Source of the DNA: Cacajao melanocephalus
Lineage: Eukaryota > Chordata > Mammalia > Primates > Pitheciidae
Direction: 5' to 3'
Assembly: GCA_963573385.1 (NCBI GenBank)
Contig: CAUYLG010033081.1
Span: 21,791 to 85,790, forward strand
Length of the DNA: 64,000 bases
This document shows, one piece after another, positions 14,008 to 26,550 of the stretch; within the stretch, counting starts at the first letter, position 1; each line of letters begins with the position of its first letter. Position numbers and translations under genes: made by a program. The notes below the pieces were generated by a model. It saw nothing but the letters and a program-made list of their open reading frames with translations, did no database searches and had not been told where the DNA came from.

Positions 14008-14030
14008 AGATATATATGTATATGTATATT
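13972..14030. repeat. (TA)n / (GATATA)n simple repeat
   Basis: A TA tract runs into at least four GATATA units and then TATG-rich sequence, inside the L1M ORF1/5' region. The plus-strand frame through it encodes an Ile-Asp repeat and is not a gene. Confidence 0.9.
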
Positions 14031-15490
14031 TAATTTTAGAAAATTCTCAGCCAACAATTATTGCTTCCAATATTATTTTTGCTCAGTTTTTCTTCTTTTA
14101 GTATTGCAATGACATGTATGTCATATCTTTTAAAAAGTGTCCCACAATTCTTGGATATTAGATTCTGTGTTTTCATTCTTTTTTCTATTTACATTTTAGT
14201 TTGGAAAATTTCTAGTGGTATTGCTTCCCATTCATTGATTCTTTTGGCAGAGTTCCGCTTATTGAGTCCATCAAATACATTCTTTATTTCTATGATGGTG
14301 GTTTTAAATTTCAGCATTTTACTTTCATTCTTTCTTAGAGTTTTCATCTCTGTGCTTACACTACCAATCTGTTATTGCATGTTGTGTACTCTCTCCATTA
14401 GAACTATTAGCATATTAATTATGATTATTTTAAAATCTTTGAAAATTCAAAAATCTGTTCCAAGTCCAGTTCTGATGCTTGCTTTGGCATCTGCAGACTT
14501 GTAATTTGTTAAGCATGCTTTGCAATTTTTTGTAGAAAGCTCTATATAGTGTACTGAGCAAAAGAAATAGAGATAAATAGGCCTTTAGTGAGATATTTTA
14601 TGTTTATGTGGCTATAGGTTAGGTTATATTTATTGTTTCCTGGGGCCATAGGTATCTGTAGCTAATATTTCCTCTGGTGTCCATGGGTTATCTCCCCTGT
14701 TGTATTTAAATTTCCCTAGAGACTCCTTCTTAAGTAGGGTCTGACTCCTGCAGCTCTTTCAGCTTTAATCGACTTTTATCATAAAAAGCCCTGTTAGTAT
14801 GGCGGTAAGGAGTGGCAAAGGAGAAGCATTCTATATTCTTAAAATGTTACCTAGTTTCTTTAGGTCCCTCTGCTGTGATTTTCACAAATATTTCTTACTA
14901 TTTTTTTTCTCCTCTTCCTAGGTGAGACAGGAAGGTTGGAGTGCGCTGGAGTTGAATAATTACTCTTCTACCTTTGTGAGATAAGGCTCCGGTGAACTCT
15001 TTAGTCACTCGAGAGTGGACCTTTGTCATGGAGAACACCCTGGGCATATTTCAAAATAGTTATTTTTAATCCTCTCATGCTAAAGACAAAAGGTGATTTT
15101 TCTTGAATATTATTATGAGAACCTGCTGACATTTTTTTTCATATAAAAACCCATTAAAATATTAATGTCAGTGGACTGCAGCCTCCAACAGTTATTCATT
15201 ATCAATCTTGTCCAAACTCAGCATCACTACTTAAGTGTGCCTACTAGATTACACCTCCAGTAGCTTCTGTTCCAGGTAAAATGATCTTGGCTGTGTTTCT
15301 CCGGACTTGCTTGTCTTTCTAGATTTTAGAGTGGCAGTTTGCCCTGCAACCACAATTCTCTGTTGGGGGCAAAAGAAAAGTCATGGATTTTCATGTGTTC
15401 CGTTTTTTTCTTTGTCATAGGATGAGAGTGACAATTTCCAAGCTCTTTAAGTGTTGGAGCTGCAACAGGAAGTCCTTTCCATTTTTTAAA

Positions 15491-16440
15491 GTGTAGCATA
15501 TTTCAAAAGCACCGACATTGTAGTTAACATCTGGTTACTAGATTACAATTTTGTGGTTAGGAAAATATTTTTTAAAGTACAAGGCTGAGAGATCAACTCA
15601 TAAAACTTTGCACAAACGAACAAGTGTTCCATGGATAAAAATCCCTTTAGCAATTGTGAGGAGAGTAACCATAAATCCCCTTTCTTACAGGCAATGTTAC
15701 TATTTCAGCAGATGAACATGCAGGTAAAAAGAAATATGTCAGCAGAACAAGCTATTTTTCTATTAATTGAGTGAACTGAGATGTTGCTGCATTTTATTAT
15801 AAAGGCATTTATCTTTTTAGGAAGAGGGCTGAAACTAATGTTACACAAGTAAGGCGTTTCCAGGAGCTCAAAATTTAAGAGGGACCAAAAACTTAGTAAT
15901 CAAGATAAATTAAATTTTAAAATAATGCTTTTTTAAAAAATAAATACTATCCCCTTTGCTGATGTTCCTGGTGACAAGAAAAAGAATAAATAAATGTTAA
16001 TGAAAAAATGCACAATGAAGAAACTATCAAAATTCCCTTCAAAGACAGAATTAGAAACGGTCCCATGCACAGTCATATTGGAGACTAAAGCAAAAGGAAA
16101 ACCTTGATTGCTGACTTTTTATATATTTCTTTAAATTGTGTACCCTATGCAAGCAAGCGGCTCATCCTACTCCAGCCCCAGTAGGGGAATATTTGGTCCT
16201 CAGACACCGGAAAAATACATGTAAATTTACATCTTAGAGAAGGAAACATTGAAGTATGTCAAATATAGGATGATTTTCTTCCACACGTAGTTCAATATTA
16301 TCATGTGAAATTCAATATAACTAAGTGGAAAAAAAAACGATTGCCAATTTCTTTTTTTCAGTAGAAAGCTATTATTTCATTCAATAGTTCTTTGTGATTT
16401 GATAATATTAATATATTAAATGTGAATGTATTTGTCTCTT
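15491..16440. other. Unassigned DNA
   Basis: No repeat or gene recognised. The segment is A-rich near 15880-15960 and has an isolated less AT-rich patch at 16140-16210. Confidence 0.45.
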
Positions 16441-16490
16441 CACATACACATGCATATACACATACACATTTATGTACACACATACATATA
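16441..16490. repeat. (CATA)n-like simple repeat
   Basis: Irregular CATACA/CACATA units over about 50 bp. Confidence 0.85.
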
Positions 16491-16639
16491 TTACAAGAGA
16501 TTGAAAATAGACGTCTCCATAAAAAAGAAATATCTCTTGGGCTGACTTTCCACTGAAGCTTCTGGTCTAGCCATGATTTTGGATTCCTCCTTTCTCTCAT
16601 AACTCCTCCATTCCTATTCCCTTCTCAGGCTTTTCCTAA

Positions 16640-16860
16640 CCTTAAAATAATTGCTAATTTTTATTACATTTGTCTGCATTTTTTACTGTAAATCTTTAAG
16701 GTATACAACATAATATTTTGACGTATATATGAAAATGATCACTATAGTGAAGCATATTCACACATCCTTCTTCTCACATAGTTTTTGTTTATTTTGTGGT
16801 AAAAAGCACCGGAAATCTACTCACTTTAGCTATTTATTTGACCACTTCCTCTCTTCCTAA
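16640..16860 (-). mobile_element. L1M 3'-UTR fragment, antisense
   Basis: The text has the old L1 3'-UTR antisense pattern: 'aaggtatacaacataatatt', 'gaaaatgatcactatagtga' and 'cacacatccttcttctcaca'. It matches the nested scrap at 11936-12085 in kind. Boundaries are soft. Confidence 0.6.
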
Positions 16861-17433
16861 CTAAAGAGACTTGAATTTGTGTTCAAATACAGTTTCATTT
16901 ATATAAGGCATGCTATTAAGTACCATACATATAAATATACACACCCTTTTGTTAGATACACAGGGTAAAATGATTGAAATATACAATATGTAATTTTCAA
17001 ATATCAGAGAGTATGTTTTATCACTAAAACAGTCCCTCCTTTCTTTTGATCCCATTAGACATGATCCAAAAAAATTTGAACGTGAGAATTGCTACTTTAG
17101 GGCTGTGGTGGTAAGAAGCCCCCAGCTGTTCTCCTGACGACATGGTTGGTGGGGTTGACACACTGAGCACATCCGAGCACAGGGAACTCACCAAACCGCC
17201 TGGCAATGCACAGGTGTTGAGAAGCAAGACAAGACAAAGAACGGTCTCGTCTAAGTGTGCCCAGATGATAATCAGGACAATCTGGGACTTCATATTTTTC
17301 AGAACTTTAATCTTCATAAAATTTTCCACAGGAACAAAGAAAAAGGGCTGGAATTAACTGAATTGTGCAGGTAGATAAAGTACATAGAGTACTTCCAAAG
17401 TTATATATTGAGTCATACATATTATCAACTTAA
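16861..17433. other. Unassigned; GC-richer patch at 17090-17260
   Basis: 17090-17260 contains several CpGs and is open on both strands (101 codons minus at 17024-17329, 71 codons plus at 17142-17357). I recognise no domain, splice context or repeat. Confidence 0.4.
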
Positions 17434-17575
17434 ATATATATTAAACATATATGTGTGTGTGTATACATATGTATACGCACATATGTATATATACATATAT
17501 ACACACATACATATATATATGCATACACATATATATATACACACACTCACATACACATATATGGAATATATATGG
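17434..17575. repeat. TA/TG/CA compound microsatellite
   Basis: Mixed (TG)n, (TA)n and (CA)n units over about 140 bp. The purine-pyrimidine alternation could adopt non-B structure. The 63-84 codon frames across it are low-complexity Tyr/Ile/His runs and not genes. Confidence 0.9.
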
Positions 17576-19366
17576 AATTTAAATTGCAGTTTTACAAAAC
17601 AGATGGAAAATGTCACATTGGTAACCAGAAAAATGCAGGTCAGATTTCTGTCAGTACTGTAATCTATTGCTTTAACTCCACATATTGAATATTATTTTTT
17701 CTCTATCTCATTTTGTTAATATCTTGTAAACAATATGCTGGTTTTCTGTTTCTCAGAAATGTTAATTGTGAGTCCATTGTTGCCATTATGAAGAAAAACG
17801 TAGGGAAAAACTAGTGCTGCACATGTTACATTATTTAGATACACAAACAATAGAATATGTACTAAAAACTCGTCACTATCACCTCTAAAGGGCAGGGAAT
17901 AAAGAGATGTATTTCAAATATTGAATTTCCTGCTTAATTGTTTTAAAAGCCCTTGTTGAGCATGCTACTTTTAGGACTCTGCACAATCTCCAGAAGTGAC
18001 CGAAAGACAAAGTGTGGGAGACTAGGAGAGAAATACAAAGAGGTAGGGCCCGAGACCCAAAATAAGAAAAAGAAATCAAGCCTAGAGCAGAGGCTTTTTC
18101 ACTTCATAAATTACCATCTTGATGGGCATTCGATACTAGCAAATTCAATGCACAAGTAATGCAAAGAATTTTCGTGGGTGGAAAAGGCTGAAAGAAGAGA
18201 TCAAGCAACAGTGTCAGTAGCTCTGGATAGTTTAATAATGGTCCCAGATTTCAAGCAGATACTTAAATACATTCTTCACATAACTTGGAGTACCCGGGTG
18301 TTACGTCTCACAGAAATGGTATACTCATTGTGCTGTTTTTATTTCTAAGTAAAATCTTCAAAGATCTTTCTAAGTAAAATGTTGGCAAAGAAACAATCCC
18401 ATCACTAAATGTCCCTGTCATTTTGCCTTTTATGGGATTGATTGCAGATGTTGCCGGGTCTTTGCCTCTCCACCTAGGTCTGTTCACACTCAGCTCAGCC
18501 ACCAATTGGGATAAATACTGAACACACCACTGTGCTGTTTTGATCCAGCCTTAAAACGTATTTTTTCGTTTTTTGGGTTTTTTTTGTTTTTTTTTTTTTT
18601 GGTCTCAACTTACTGGTGCTTTTTGTAGAGAAAACTTTCAAGTGGTTTTAGATTATAAAATAAGGCAATGATGAATTACTTGGGAACTTTATTAAACATG
18701 AGATTAAAGTTCGATTAACACATTTTCGTAGAAACACAAGATATATCAAATAGAGACAAATCTGAGACAAAGTTCAATTTAAAAGAGATTGAGACTGGAA
18801 GAGCATTAATGTTACTGAAATCATATCATTAATAGAAATACACAAATGAAGGTTGTAACAACTGGATGTTTTCATAAGCAAAGGAACATCTAAAACTAAC
18901 TTTTAAAAAATTAATAGTAGGTACACTGAAGGCTATTGTATTACTTATAAAACATTTTTTAAAGTAGCATTTTGTATTCTGGGTAAGATGACAAAAATTG
19001 ATTTTGTTTTTGTCATTGTTATACAATTAAAAGTTGTTGAAGAAAGGAGATGTAACCATAATGTAATATGCTACTTAACTGTAAGGAATATTTGCATAGT
19101 CATAGGAATGTTAATTTCAAAGGGTGATATAAGCATATTGGAAGAATAAGGAGTAGTATACGTGAGTTTACAGCTAGCAGGATTTTTATGAAATAGATTA
19201 TTTCTCAACCTCAGTGAAAGTAAAGTAATAGATACCATCTAAAGATTAAATATCAAGAAACAGCTGTCCAAACATTTGATGTGAAAATTAGAGGTAAATG
19301 GCACTAGAAACAACTAAACTATAGGCAAGTAAAATAAAATTGGGAGAACGGGCAAAGGATCATTCT
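17576..19366. other. Unassigned DNA
   Basis: No confident repeat. A G/T-rich homopolymeric patch lies at 18565-18601. The stretches at 17990-18220 and 18400-18520 are less AT-rich and carry a few CpGs, so they could be weakly conserved non-coding sequence, which I cannot test by eye. Confidence 0.45.
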
Positions 19367-20069
<703 letters not shown>

Positions 20070-20265
20070 TACAGCCATAGCATAGTGACTAAGACTAAAG
20101 CCTTTTATTCAGGCTATCTTGGTCTGAATCTTCATTGCACATCTTAGTATGTAACTTTGAGCAAGTTAGTTAACCTATTCAGTAAAAACATGCATCACTG
20201 CATTGTTTGACGGTTAAATAAGATTATAAATGCAAAGCACTTACCATGGTTTCTAGTGCAGATTC
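20070..20265 (+). mobile_element. MIR SINE, sense
   Basis: Sense MIR layout: 'cagccatagcatagtgact' (box-A-like head), 'aactttgagcaagttagttaacc', a degraded 'cagt...' core, then 'ttaaataagattataaatgcaaagcactta' at the 3' side. This is a near-complete old copy. Confidence 0.75.
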
Positions 20266-20329
20266 ACTTCAATTAATGTTGGTTTTTCTTTCATCCACAG
20301 TTAAAATCACTGCATAGATATATATTTGT

Positions 20330-20700
20330 ATCTCTCCACAGAAACTCAATTCCTCAGCCACCTCCCCTTTTCCCGCAATGCAGATCCCTGATAACACCCC
20401 TCCTGTGCTAATTCTTGACCTTTCTTCAGAAAGGCCTTCACTAATTGGCACTATGTAAATCATATTGCCCCTTTTTTATGTTTATCCTCCATGACATCCC
20501 ACTTATTTCCTTAGTAGCACTTCCTGGGATGCAAAGTAAATATTTTTTAGTGTAATTATTTATTTAATATCCATTTGTATCTGACAGTAGACTTTAAATT
20601 TTTTGGAGCAAAATCTACTTCTATCTCCATCTTTGTTAGATACTTAGTTCTGAGCACACTGTTTGACACATAATAGGTGTTCATTAAATGATTGGTTCAA
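20330..20700 (+). mobile_element. L2 LINE 3' end, sense
   Basis: The L2 3' sequence is recognisable: 'aaggccttcactaattggca', 'tagcacttcctggg', 'tatttatttaatatccattt', a block equivalent to 'gagggcagggatttttgtct' in decayed form, and the terminal 'gacacataataggtgttcattaaatg'. In this family the last phrase marks the 3' end. The element predates placental mammals and is heavily mutated. Confidence 0.7.
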
Positions 20701-20782
20701 AGGTTTATTGAATAACAATTCTTGCGACAGCATAATTTTCCATTAGGTTGCTGAGCTATATCTTCCTTAACTGTTGTATTAC

Positions 20783-21290
20783 TGAGGTAGAGGTCTGGCA
20801 GGACTTGTTTTCTAGTCATGACCCTGTTGATCAAAGTAAAACAGTATCTGATCAAAACAGGATGCAGTGAAGAAGTGGACCAAATGCAGCAGATGGCTAT
20901 GAAAGTGATCTTTAGGTGTCCTCACTGTTCATTAGCATAAAGACACACCCACCAGCACCATGACAGTTTACAAATGCCATGGCAATAGTCCATGGCAATG
21001 GCCAGAAAGTTACCTTATATGGTTCCTGGAACTCCCAACCCTTTTTCCAGAAAGTCCTGAATACTATGCCTCTTAATTAACATATAATTAAAAGTGGGTG
21101 TAAGTATAGCTGCCAACAGCCTATATGCTGCTATATCTAGGCATGCTACCAGTACTGCAAGGAGCAGTACTGGTTCAATAAAAGTTGCTTTCTCTCACAA
21201 CCAGCTTGCCCTTGAAGTTTTTCCTGGGTGAAGCCAAGAACCCTTCCAGGCTAAGCCCCAACTTTGGGGCTCACCTACCTGCCTGCATCA
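20783..21290 (+). mobile_element. Solo LTR, ERV1-type
   Basis: A 508-bp block starts TG (TGAGGTAGAGG...) and ends CA. It is flanked by the 4-bp duplication TTAC at 20779-20782 and 21291-21294; 4-bp TSDs are typical of class I (gammaretrovirus-like) ERVs. Inside are an AATAAA signal at 21177-21182 followed by an R/U5-like stretch ('gttgctttctctcacaac', 'tttttcctgggtgaagcc'), which sets the plus orientation. No internal viral sequence flanks it, so it is a solo LTR left by recombination. I do not assign a subfamily. Confidence 0.75.
21177..21182 (+). promoter_or_regulatory. AATAAA polyadenylation signal of the solo LTR
   Basis: Canonical hexamer in the LTR, upstream of the C/T-rich R/U5 segment. 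It is the expected LTR polyadenylation signal; nothing shows current use. Confidence 0.6.
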
Positions 21291-21294
21291 TTAC

Positions 21295-21879
21295 TATTAG
21301 GATACTTCCAATTTTCAGCTACTTCAACTTGTCCATAGTGCTATAATAAATATTTCTTTATAAAAAACAGGGATTTTTCTTCTTTTTGATTATAAACATT
21401 TAATAAACACACCCAAAATGTGACCACTTCTGTCTAAATTCTCTGATCATGTTTTACAGTTCCATATTCTCATAAGCACCTGCTCAAACAATCAACATGT
21501 GTAAGTAAATTCATGAAGGAAGTAAAGGGTTAAGACCAACGATCAATCAGTTAGGACTTTTCCAGAAGTTTACTGTATGTTTTTTCTTAATACTTCTACT
21601 TTATGTTGCTTTTCTTAATCCCGATACCTAGTTGTCAAATATTTAGCATGATTAATGCCTCATCTTTTGAGAGGAAAACAGTACACTTGGAGTGCTCTTG
21701 TTTTTTTCTTTTTCTAAAAAATATATTGATGATTCTTTCTAAATGTTCACCTGCTTCCTTCATCAGCGTGATTTGATAGCTTCTTACTAAAAGGTGACTC
21801 ACTAGAAATATTTTTACAATCTTCTTTAGTGAGTAACTCTTTTTGAAAAAGCCTTCCTTCATTATTAAAAACATTATTT
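21295..21879. other. Unassigned DNA
   Basis: No confident repeat. The minus-strand 112-codon frame at 21635-21973 is Lys/Ile/Phe-rich, as expected from AT-rich DNA, and has no domain. Confidence 0.45.
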
Positions 21880-22075
21880 GACTTTGGCTTATTTTCAGTT
21901 TTATTTTATTCAGATAGTAAATAACATTATCTTTCTTTTTACGGAAGTAGAAACTGAACTTTAGAACACGCAAGGAATTAGTTCAAGCTCACAAAGTAAA
22001 GAATGATGGATCCTTTTGTCTCTGAAGTCTACGTTCTCAACTCGTACACCACACAGCCTTCATCCTCTACTTCTA
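21880..22075 (-). mobile_element. MIR SINE, antisense
   Basis: Antisense MIR: 'aaataacattatctttcttttt', then 'gaagtagaaactgaactttaga', 'caaggaattagttcaagctcaca' and 'gtctacgttctcaact'. The order matches the family's core and 5' half. Confidence 0.65.
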
Positions 22076-23249
22076 GTGTGGTATCTACTATTTCCACACT
22101 TCATTATAACTCTGTGAAGTCGCATATCATTCCCCATTCTCAGTTGCGTACTTAACAGCTATCACAGCGCACAACAGGTGAAAGTCACTCAATGATAATG
22201 AGGTTTACTAAAGTAAAATTTATACCACTGATCATTATCAGTGGGGTCAACCAAAATGAAAAAGAAATAACTCGGGCAATGTAGGTGTAATATGAAGAAA
22301 TATTAATTACTGTTTACTCTTAATTAACATTGTTATTCCTCTCCCATGCCACGATGGATATGCCATCTCCTCCTAAATCTACACCATTGAATAGTAACCA
22401 TCTGAAACATTCATATGGTAATTTTCTAGTGGACTAGATCTAGAAGAAAACAATGCTTTCTTAAAAACTCTTCTGATTTAGCTAAAACTGGCTCAAAGCT
22501 CTATTTCATTGTTTCCATGTACTTCAAGATTTTTGTAAATCCCTGTTGCTTGAGTTCCCCTATTCTCCAGCTCACATCCCTATTCCTGCCAACATAAGGC
22601 TGACATCAAGTAGACTATACAGTGAAAGAGCAGGAGATTACATTGCTCTAATGTCTGACAACTTAAATTCGATTGACTGCCCCTTGACCATTTCTCACCA
22701 ACACAAGCTGCAGCCGGCCATGGGAGCTCAGCCTCTCTCTTCTCTCCTGCTTCCCCACCTCTCTTTCTCTTTCTAGGCTCATTCCCACTTCAAAAAGCCT
22801 CCTGTGCCACCCACCCCTAGTTACTGTCCTGGGGCCTCCACATCTCTCTCTGTTCCCTTGTCACACTGGGGCTACAGCTTGTCAAGGCATGTTTAGACTA
22901 AAGAAGGTTCTTCTCTCATTTCAGTCCCTGAAATACTCTTGTATTCTTCTTGCCACTTCCAGCGTTTGTTCCCCAGCTGCCTTTGGGTGTAGATGGCCTC
23001 CTATTTTACCATAACAGATCTGCAGACTTCTGCTCTGCACAGCAGTGGGAACATATGTGACATTTCTGTCAGGAAACCAGAGATTTTAATTAACATTTCT
23101 TCAAATTATACCTGAATTGCCAGAGTTATTTCTTTTTCTTTTTGGTAGACACAAAGAGATGGAGTATTGGCTTTTTAGTATCCGATGAAAACATCATTGC
23201 TTTTTAAGGAATTCTGCATCTAGATGTTGGTTGTCAAATAGCTTTCACA
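22076..23249. other. Unassigned; pyrimidine-rich patch and a perfect hairpin
   Basis: 22225-22244 is a perfect inverted repeat with 8-bp arms (CCACTGAT / ATCAGTGG) and a 4-base loop. 22680-22860 is C/T-rich on the plus strand and includes 'ctctctcttctctcctgctt'. No gene evidence. Confidence 0.45.
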
Positions 23250-23530
23250 TACAGGTGATCATCTACGTATATGATATTTATATCCGTAAGTCTATATACA
23301 TATTTAGATAGTGATATAATTATATTTTATACCATCATATATGTTATATACATAAATATTACATATTATCTATCAAAATGAATATGCATAAAATACATAT
23401 GATTGCATATACAAAATTTATATATACATGGACACACATATTCACTATGTATCAAATTTTATATGCACAAATATATGTGCACAATGTATATGTGCATGGC
23501 TTTTCTACATAGTAAGATACATATAATATG
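23250..23530. repeat. AT-rich low-complexity region
   Basis: Dense TATA/ATAC/CATA motifs without strict periodicity. The 86-codon frame at 23403-23663 is a by-product. Confidence 0.7.
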
Positions 23531-23776
23531 TCTCTTCCATTTTCTGTCTCCTATAAGGTGCTTTAAAGGCAGAAACTTCACCTCGTCTATCCATATGTAC
23601 ATTTGTTCACAATTTTATATATGCTATCAGGAAGCAGGGACATACCCAATAATCACTCTGTAACTGTCGGTTTCCTACGGTTTTTATGTTGGCTGGTGGT
23701 TTCAAAGTCATGTAAGGAAATGGTGTAAAGTTGTGGAGTTGATTAAAATCACATTTAATTCAGAAATGAAAGTTAG

Positions 23777-24105
<329 letters not shown>

Positions 24106-24249
24106 CTAAAAAGCTCTACTTCCATTAAAAAAATAGCAATAACCTCCTTTTAAAATTTAAGTAGAATAAAATGCAGATTGGGCCATATTTATAAAGAGAA
24201 GTAATGAAATAAAAGCCTAGAATCAATGTATATTGTCAAAGTATATTTG

Positions 24250-24588
24250 GGGTACAATAGCAAAATACCATCAACTGGGTGGCTTATAAAAACAAAAATT
24301 TATTTCTCACAGCTCTGAAAACTGAGAAGTGTAAGATGAAGATTCAGTGTCTCCTTAGAGCCCACTGCATGTTTCATAGAAAGTGCCTTCCTTGCTGTAT
24401 ACTCACATGATGGAAAGGGAGGGCTCTAATCTCTTCAGCTCCTCATAAGAGCACTAATCCCTTTCCTGAGGACTCTACCCTCGTTACCTAGTCACTTCCC
24501 CAAATCCCAGCTTTCTACTATCATCACATTAGAGGTTAGGTTTCAAAATAAAAATTTTGGGGAGACACAAACATTCCATCTACAGCAA
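24250..24588 (-). mobile_element. MLT1-type LTR (MaLR), antisense
   Basis: Antisense MLT1 landmarks: 'gcaaaataccatcaactggg', 'ggcttataaaaac', 'atttatttctcacagctctg', 'catcacattagaggttaggt', 'attttggggagacacaaa'. The same block order is found across MLT1 LTRs. Both ends are close to the family termini. No internal sequence is attached, so it is a solo LTR. Confidence 0.8.
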
Positions 24589-24884
24589 GTATTGAGTATG
24601 TGTGACTATGATGAGATGTCTCATTATATTTACATTTCAACTCTTTAAATGTAAAACTTGTTTCTTTGGGTAAATGCTTTTTAAATATATACTTATTACC
24701 ACAGTGAGTTAATAGGTTAGCAAGTCTATGATACATGGTTTAAACATGAAATATGTGAAGATTATTTCAAATGATTTTTTTAACTTTTATATGGAATATT
24801 CTTTAAAATTAAATGGTTAAAATATAGATTATAAAATAGAAAATTTCAAATTGAAGATAACATCAGAATGATTTAAAGCAATAT
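24589..24884. other. Unassigned AT-rich DNA
   Basis: Nothing recognised. Confidence 0.4.
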
Positions 24885-25000
24885 AATGTTTGGATACCCA
24901 AATTTTGTTGTGCAAGAAAACTGCCAGGGAGCTTTTTAAAAATAAGCCCTATCAGCACTATCTCAGAATATCTGACTCAGTAGATTTGACTGCATGATAA
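24885..25000. mobile_element. MER5-type hAT DNA transposon fragment
   Basis: The phrases 'ctgccagggagctttttaaaaata' and 'tctcagaatatctgactcagtagattt' match the centre of MER5A-like non-autonomous Charlie elements. The element is nearly palindromic, so strand is not assigned. Confidence 0.55.
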
Positions 25001-26550
25001 AAATAAATACTTTTAAAATTTGCTTTAAGTTAGTTTTATTATTATGTTTTGAAGAATGAAAATGAAAATAAAATTCTGCCTATTCTATTGTTTCCAAGCT
25101 GAGTCTTAAAAGTGGCTATCCAATCTTATTATGTAAGTTTGCACTTGTCTGATTATATTCTTAACTGTTATAATTTACTTAGAAATTTATTTTTAAAAGT
25201 TGATGTCTACTGATGCTTTACAAAAATATCAAGGAATTTAAGTATTATCTATCTTAAAGCTCATTTTGAATGCATTGGTCATATTATTATTGCTAGTTTT
25301 GAATTTATTTAAAACAAATTTCCATTTCTTTAGTCACTAAATTTAGACAGTATCATTTGAATCTGTATTATATGATATGAGAAAGTTTTGGTTCTATCCT
25401 TCCCATTAATTTTTCTTCTACTCATGACTTCTGTATTTTGTCACTTAAACCATTACTTTTATATTATTAGAGTTTATAACCTCTACAGTCTGCTCGGTAG
25501 GTAAAGATGAGTATAGATATAAATTCAAAAAATTGAAAACTACTAAACTATGCTACTACAATTATGCAAACATTAGTCACTATAGAAATATACTCTACCT
25601 GTAAAGGTGTAAATCCAAAGTATATTAAACAGTGATTCTCAAACAATGTTCCAACTATCAACAGCAAGTAAACGCCAATGATACAACATTTCATTAATTT
25701 TGCTACACTTTTTAGTTTGTTTTATTTGTCCCATGAATCTTATTATAGAGTTTATGTTTTTTCTTGATTTCAAATCACATTGTTTTTCTTTTTGATACAA
25801 TATGTATATACTATATCCTAAGGGGCATCTATATTATAAATAGACTTTTATGTGAATGCTTTGTACTTTACTACTGTAGATATAGAATTTTGCTTTGGAA
25901 GAAAATATTCATTCATTTTTAAGAAACTTGGAGTTCTTGAATTACTTTTTTTCTAAGTTATACTAATTTCCTTTTAGAAATATTCTATGATTATTATTAT
26001 GAGATTTCTCATCATTCCATTGCTTAAGAAAAAGTACTACCCTAAAGTACTACCTATTTCTCAAAAATCTTCTTTTTGAGATTGCAGGACTTCAATTTTT
26101 TTAAAAAAAGTATTAATAATATACTGGAGTAGAAAAAAGGTACAGAGAGATAAATTTGTTAATTTTTGTTAGCATGTTTTCATTCTTCAGACATTAGTAG
26201 CTTTAGCAGACATAGAGTTTTTCTTTAAAAAAAGTTTCTCATTTTTAACACTTTGTCATCACATATTACAGCACTTAGTGTTGCTTTTAAGATGTATGAT
26301 CTCAATGTTATCCTTACCCCTTTATAAATAATCCATTTGTCTTTTCCTAAAACTTTTAAAAGAATCTTAATCTGTGTTATGAAATTTTATTAGGATTAGT
26401 ATAGTATAGTATAGTATGATGTGCATATGTGTCTATATGCATGTATGTGTTCCTTCATCTTGTTTGGCATAATGCATCTAATGAAGTGTTGCTTTCAATC
26501 TGTTCAGCATTTTCCCACCCTTCTTTGAATGCCAACACACTTTTTCTTTA
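25001..26550. other. Unassigned AT-rich DNA
   Basis: No gene or confident repeat. 25630-25660 ('aacagtgattctcaaacaatg') could be a short MER5-like terminus. A (TATAG)n microsatellite of about four units lies at 26398-26418. Confidence 0.4.

Noticed and set aside
14061..14504. 147-codon plus-strand frame
   Set aside because: It lies antisense to the 5'/ORF1 part of a minus-strand L1M, is Phe/Ile/Ser-rich as expected from T-rich antisense DNA, and has no domain.
17408..17688. Tyr/Ile/His-repeat frames on both strands
   Set aside because: They are translations of a TA/TG/CA microsatellite.
18565..18601. Long T run as a Pol III terminator
   Set aside because: No A/B boxes or RNA gene lie upstream; it is a simple homopolymer tract.
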